Assembly (NCBI GenBank): GCA_934102255.1
Contig: CAKOSN010000004.1
Location: 1 to 64,000, forward strand
Reading direction: 5' to 3'
Origin: an uncultured Bacilli bacterium
GTDB lineage: Bacteria; Bacillota_I; Bacilli_A; RF39; UBA660
Length of the DNA stretch: 64,000 nucleotides
A model generated the notes under the pieces. It saw only the letters and a list, made by a program, of their open reading frames with translations, did no database searches and was not told the DNA's origin. Both the position numbers and the translations under genes were made by a program. This document shows positions 62,141 to 64,000 of this stretch, one piece after another. Positions within the stretch are counted from its first letter, which is position 1. Each line of letters starts with the position of its first letter.

Positions 62141-63236
62141 TTTACTTATCGTAAATATTCGGGTATTTAATCTTAATAGTTTTCTTCTAAATTCAGTAAA
62201 AAATGATATTTATATCGAAAGAATAAGTTACAAGCAAAATGTTTTAAAATGTAAAATAAAAAAAGAGGATTTAAAAAAGATAAATAAGTATTATAAAGTA
62301 ACTATTTTAAGAGCAATTAATTTAGAAAGTATTTTCTTCTCGATAAAGCAAAACTACCTATTAGTATTAAGTATAATTTTTAGCATAACTCTCTTCTTCG
62401 TATTTAAAAATGTTATTATTAAAGTTGAGATAGTAAGCCCTAATGATACTCTAGTTAAAAGCCTAAATAAATCTTTAGAAAATTATGGTCTTAAAAGATT
62501 AAGTTTAAAAAAAGATACAAATAGCATTTTAAAAATTAAAAATCAATTAGAAAAAGATTATAAAGATACCATTGAATGGCTAGAAATCAAAAACGTTGGT
62601 ATGACTTATTTGGTAACCATAGAAGAGCGTAAAATAAAGACAGAAAATCCGACCGCAGAATATTGTAATGTTTATGCTTCTAAAGACGGCATCGTAAAAA
62701 AGATAATTGCTACTAATGGTAGTGTTATCGTTTGGGAAAATAAATACATAAGAAAAGGGGACTTACTTATCAGTGGCGATATCGTTTTAAACGAAGAAAC
62801 TAAAAGTAAAACTTGTGCGAAAGGAACTGTCTATGGCGAGACCTGGTATAAAGCAAGTATCAGTGTTCCCAAAAAATACCAAATAAAAAACTATACAGGA
62901 AAAACTCAAACTAATTTTAAACTCGATTTAGGGCGTAATGATTATAAAATTTTTAGAAGTAAATATCAAAATTACGATGAAGAATCTAAAGAAATAATTA
63001 GTATTTTAGGTAAAAAACTTTTAAAAACAACAGAAAAAGAGTATACTTATCAGGAAGCTTACTATACCGAAGAAGAATTAAATAGTAAAATAGATGAAGT
63101 AATTAGTACCAAGATTAATTTAAAAAAAGATATGGGTGAAGAAATTTTATATAAAAATATTTTGAAAAAGACCGAGTTTGATAGTACAATAGAAGTAGAA
63201 GTATTTGTATCGGCTTTAGTAATACTTTCAGAATAG
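62133..63236 (+). CDS. yqfD: YqfD-like membrane protein (SpoIV stage family)
   Basis: A 367-aa protein: N-terminal ~80 residues, one membrane helix (~74-96, LLVLSIIFSITLFFVF), then the YqfD outer domain with VGMTYLVTIEERK, VYASKDGIVKKI, and ENKYIRKGDLLISG. ATG 62133 overlaps yqfC. Linked in B. subtilis to forespore engulfment. Keeping it in a genome of this type suggests either sporulation ability or reuse. Confidence 0.85.
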   Translation: MNNLLIVNIRVFNLNSFLLNSVKNDIYIERISYKQNVLKCKIKKEDLKKINKYYKVTILRAINLESIFFSIKQNYLLVLSIIFSITLFFVFKNVIIKVEIVSPNDTLVKSLNKSLENYGLKRLSLKKDTNSILKIKNQLEKDYKDTIEWLEIKNVGMTYLVTIEERKIKTENPTAEYCNVYASKDGIVKKIIATNGSVIVWENKYIRKGDLLISGDIVLNEETKSKTCAKGTVYGETWYKASISVPKKYQIKNYTGKTQTNFKLDLGRNDYKIFRSKYQNYDEESKEIISILGKKLLKTTEKEYTYQEAYYTEEELNSKIDEVISTKINLKKDMGEEILYKNILKKTEFDSTIEVEVFVSALVILSE

Positions 63237-63249
63237 ATAGTGAGGATTT

Positions 63250-63867
63250 ATGTTTAATGAGGCATTTCATAACATTGTAAATAGTGCTTTACCAATGTTA
63301 ATTATATTTATAGTTGTAATTTGTACAGTAAGAGTTAGTTATATAAGAAGTACTAATCAAAAAATCGTCTTACATGATGAAATATTTAATTTACTTTTTA
63401 TTATATATGTATTACTTTTATTTGAGCTTTTAACCGGAACGGAAAACTCTACTGGTAGTGGCATGAATATTATTCCTTTTAAAGAAATAATGCGCTATAA
63501 ATTTGGTAGTAGAATGTTTATTTATAATGTTTTAGGTAATATTTTAATCTTTGTTCCCTTTGGTTATTTTATTTCTAAATATATTAAGCCTAAGAAAATC
63601 CTACCTATTATTGTTGATGCTATAATTACTAGTGTTACGGTTGAAACCGTTCAATTAAAAATAGGGCGTTCTTTTGATATTGATGATGTTATGTTAAACG
63701 TAGTGGGAGCTATTTTAGGGTATTTTGTTTACATAGCTTTAGATGCTATTTATAAACATTTACCAAAAATTTTACAGAAAAGCTTTATTTATGACGTCAT
63801 TTCTCTTATAATATTAGTTATGTTTATTTTGTATGCAGCAAATATACTAGATTTAAGGTGGTTTTAA
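63250..63867 (+). CDS. VanZ-family membrane protein
   Basis: A 205-aa protein with five membrane helices. The VanZ core is visible: NIIPFKEIM...NVLGNILIFVPFGYF, VETVQ and DIDDVMLNVVGAILGY. VanZ-like proteins modify envelope-antibiotic tolerance in some bacteria, but most are of unknown role. Placed between yqfD and ybeY, where phoH would be expected. Confidence 0.88.
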   Translation: MFNEAFHNIVNSALPMLIIFIVVICTVRVSYIRSTNQKIVLHDEIFNLLFIIYVLLLFELLTGTENSTGSGMNIIPFKEIMRYKFGSRMFIYNVLGNILIFVPFGYFISKYIKPKKILPIIVDAIITSVTVETVQLKIGRSFDIDDVMLNVVGAILGYFVYIALDAIYKHLPKILQKSFIYDVISLIILVMFILYAANILDLRWF

Positions 63868-64000
63868 TGGAAAATAATTATACAATCGTTGACAATGGTT
63901 TATACAAGGATTATGCCTATTTAGATAAAGTAATTAATAAGACTTTAGAAGAAGAACAAGTAAGTGGGGCTGTTTTTTCGATAATTTTTGTTACTTTAGA
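63867..64000 (+). CDS. ybeY: Endoribonuclease YbeY, 5' part
   Basis: TAATG overlap with the VanZ-like gene; 44 codons before the window ends. DKVINKTLEEEQVSGAVFSI then IFVTL matches the N-terminal half of YbeY, an rRNA-processing enzyme. The zinc motif lies beyond the window. Location after yqfD supports the call. Confidence 0.75.
   Translation, partial: MENNYTIVDNGLYKDYAYLDKVINKTLEEEQVSGAVFSIIFVTL

Noticed and set aside
1..64000. Use of TGA as a tryptophan codon, as in Mycoplasma
   Set aside because: Many well-defined genes end at TGA (for example the exporter at 58926) and Trp is TGG throughout.

Overview
The window is AT-rich DNA from a low-GC Bacillota, read with the standard code (TGA is a normal stop). 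The chromosomal genes on the right (pheS-pheT behind a T-box, rpsU, a YqeY-like gene, yqfC-yqfD, vanZ-like, ybeY, and Gly-Gly peptides with a peptidase-containing exporter) fit an uncultured gut member of the Bacilli close to the Mollicutes-related RF39 group. That placement is inference; no rRNA is present.

Positions 1 to about 42,050 are one integrative and conjugative element (ICE); its left end lies outside the window. Left cargo: a GNAT acetyltransferase and unknown proteins. A strong promoter with a leader terminator precedes two giant surface proteins, a SpaA/Cna-B type protein and an InlB B-repeat protein. Next come a DNA methyltransferase, a DnaG-type primase, a PcfB-like adaptor, VirD4, and a type IV secretion operon (Maff2-like, VirB6-like, PrgI, VirB4, CHAP hydrolase, two DUF5011-like membrane proteins). 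From 26.3 to 33.6 kb is a dense run of small overlapping genes including ArdC and YubB-like proteins. It abuts a candidate oriT (33.64-33.69 kb), followed by relaxosome genes and a MOBP-type relaxase. A class B sortase, XRE regulator, SHOCT-like protein and large serine recombinase close the element. The recombinase lies against the last ~45 codons of a seryl-tRNA synthetase gene, which appears to be the integration target.

The most striking unexplained feature is a short acidic C-terminal tail (alternating hydrophobic residue and Glu at the very end, such as LELER, FEIER, LEIEM, EIEYE, EMEMEI) on about fifteen otherwise unrelated soluble ICE proteins. It is absent from the membrane and motor parts of the secretion machine. 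It could mark proteins that travel with the DNA through the conjugation channel, or that dock on a common hub.

Positions 42.2-64 kb are chromosome: a LysR regulator, metallophosphoesterase, rdgB, a frameshifted cinA C-terminal gene, the Phe T-box and pheST, two tRNA genes, an MBL-fold hydrolase, a pilin-like membrane protein, a CmpB-type permease, and a bacteriocin-like locus. That locus holds a C39-peptidase ABC exporter, two precursors with double-glycine leaders and two tiny cationic ORFs, next to a glycine-rich pseudopilin. The window ends inside ybeY.
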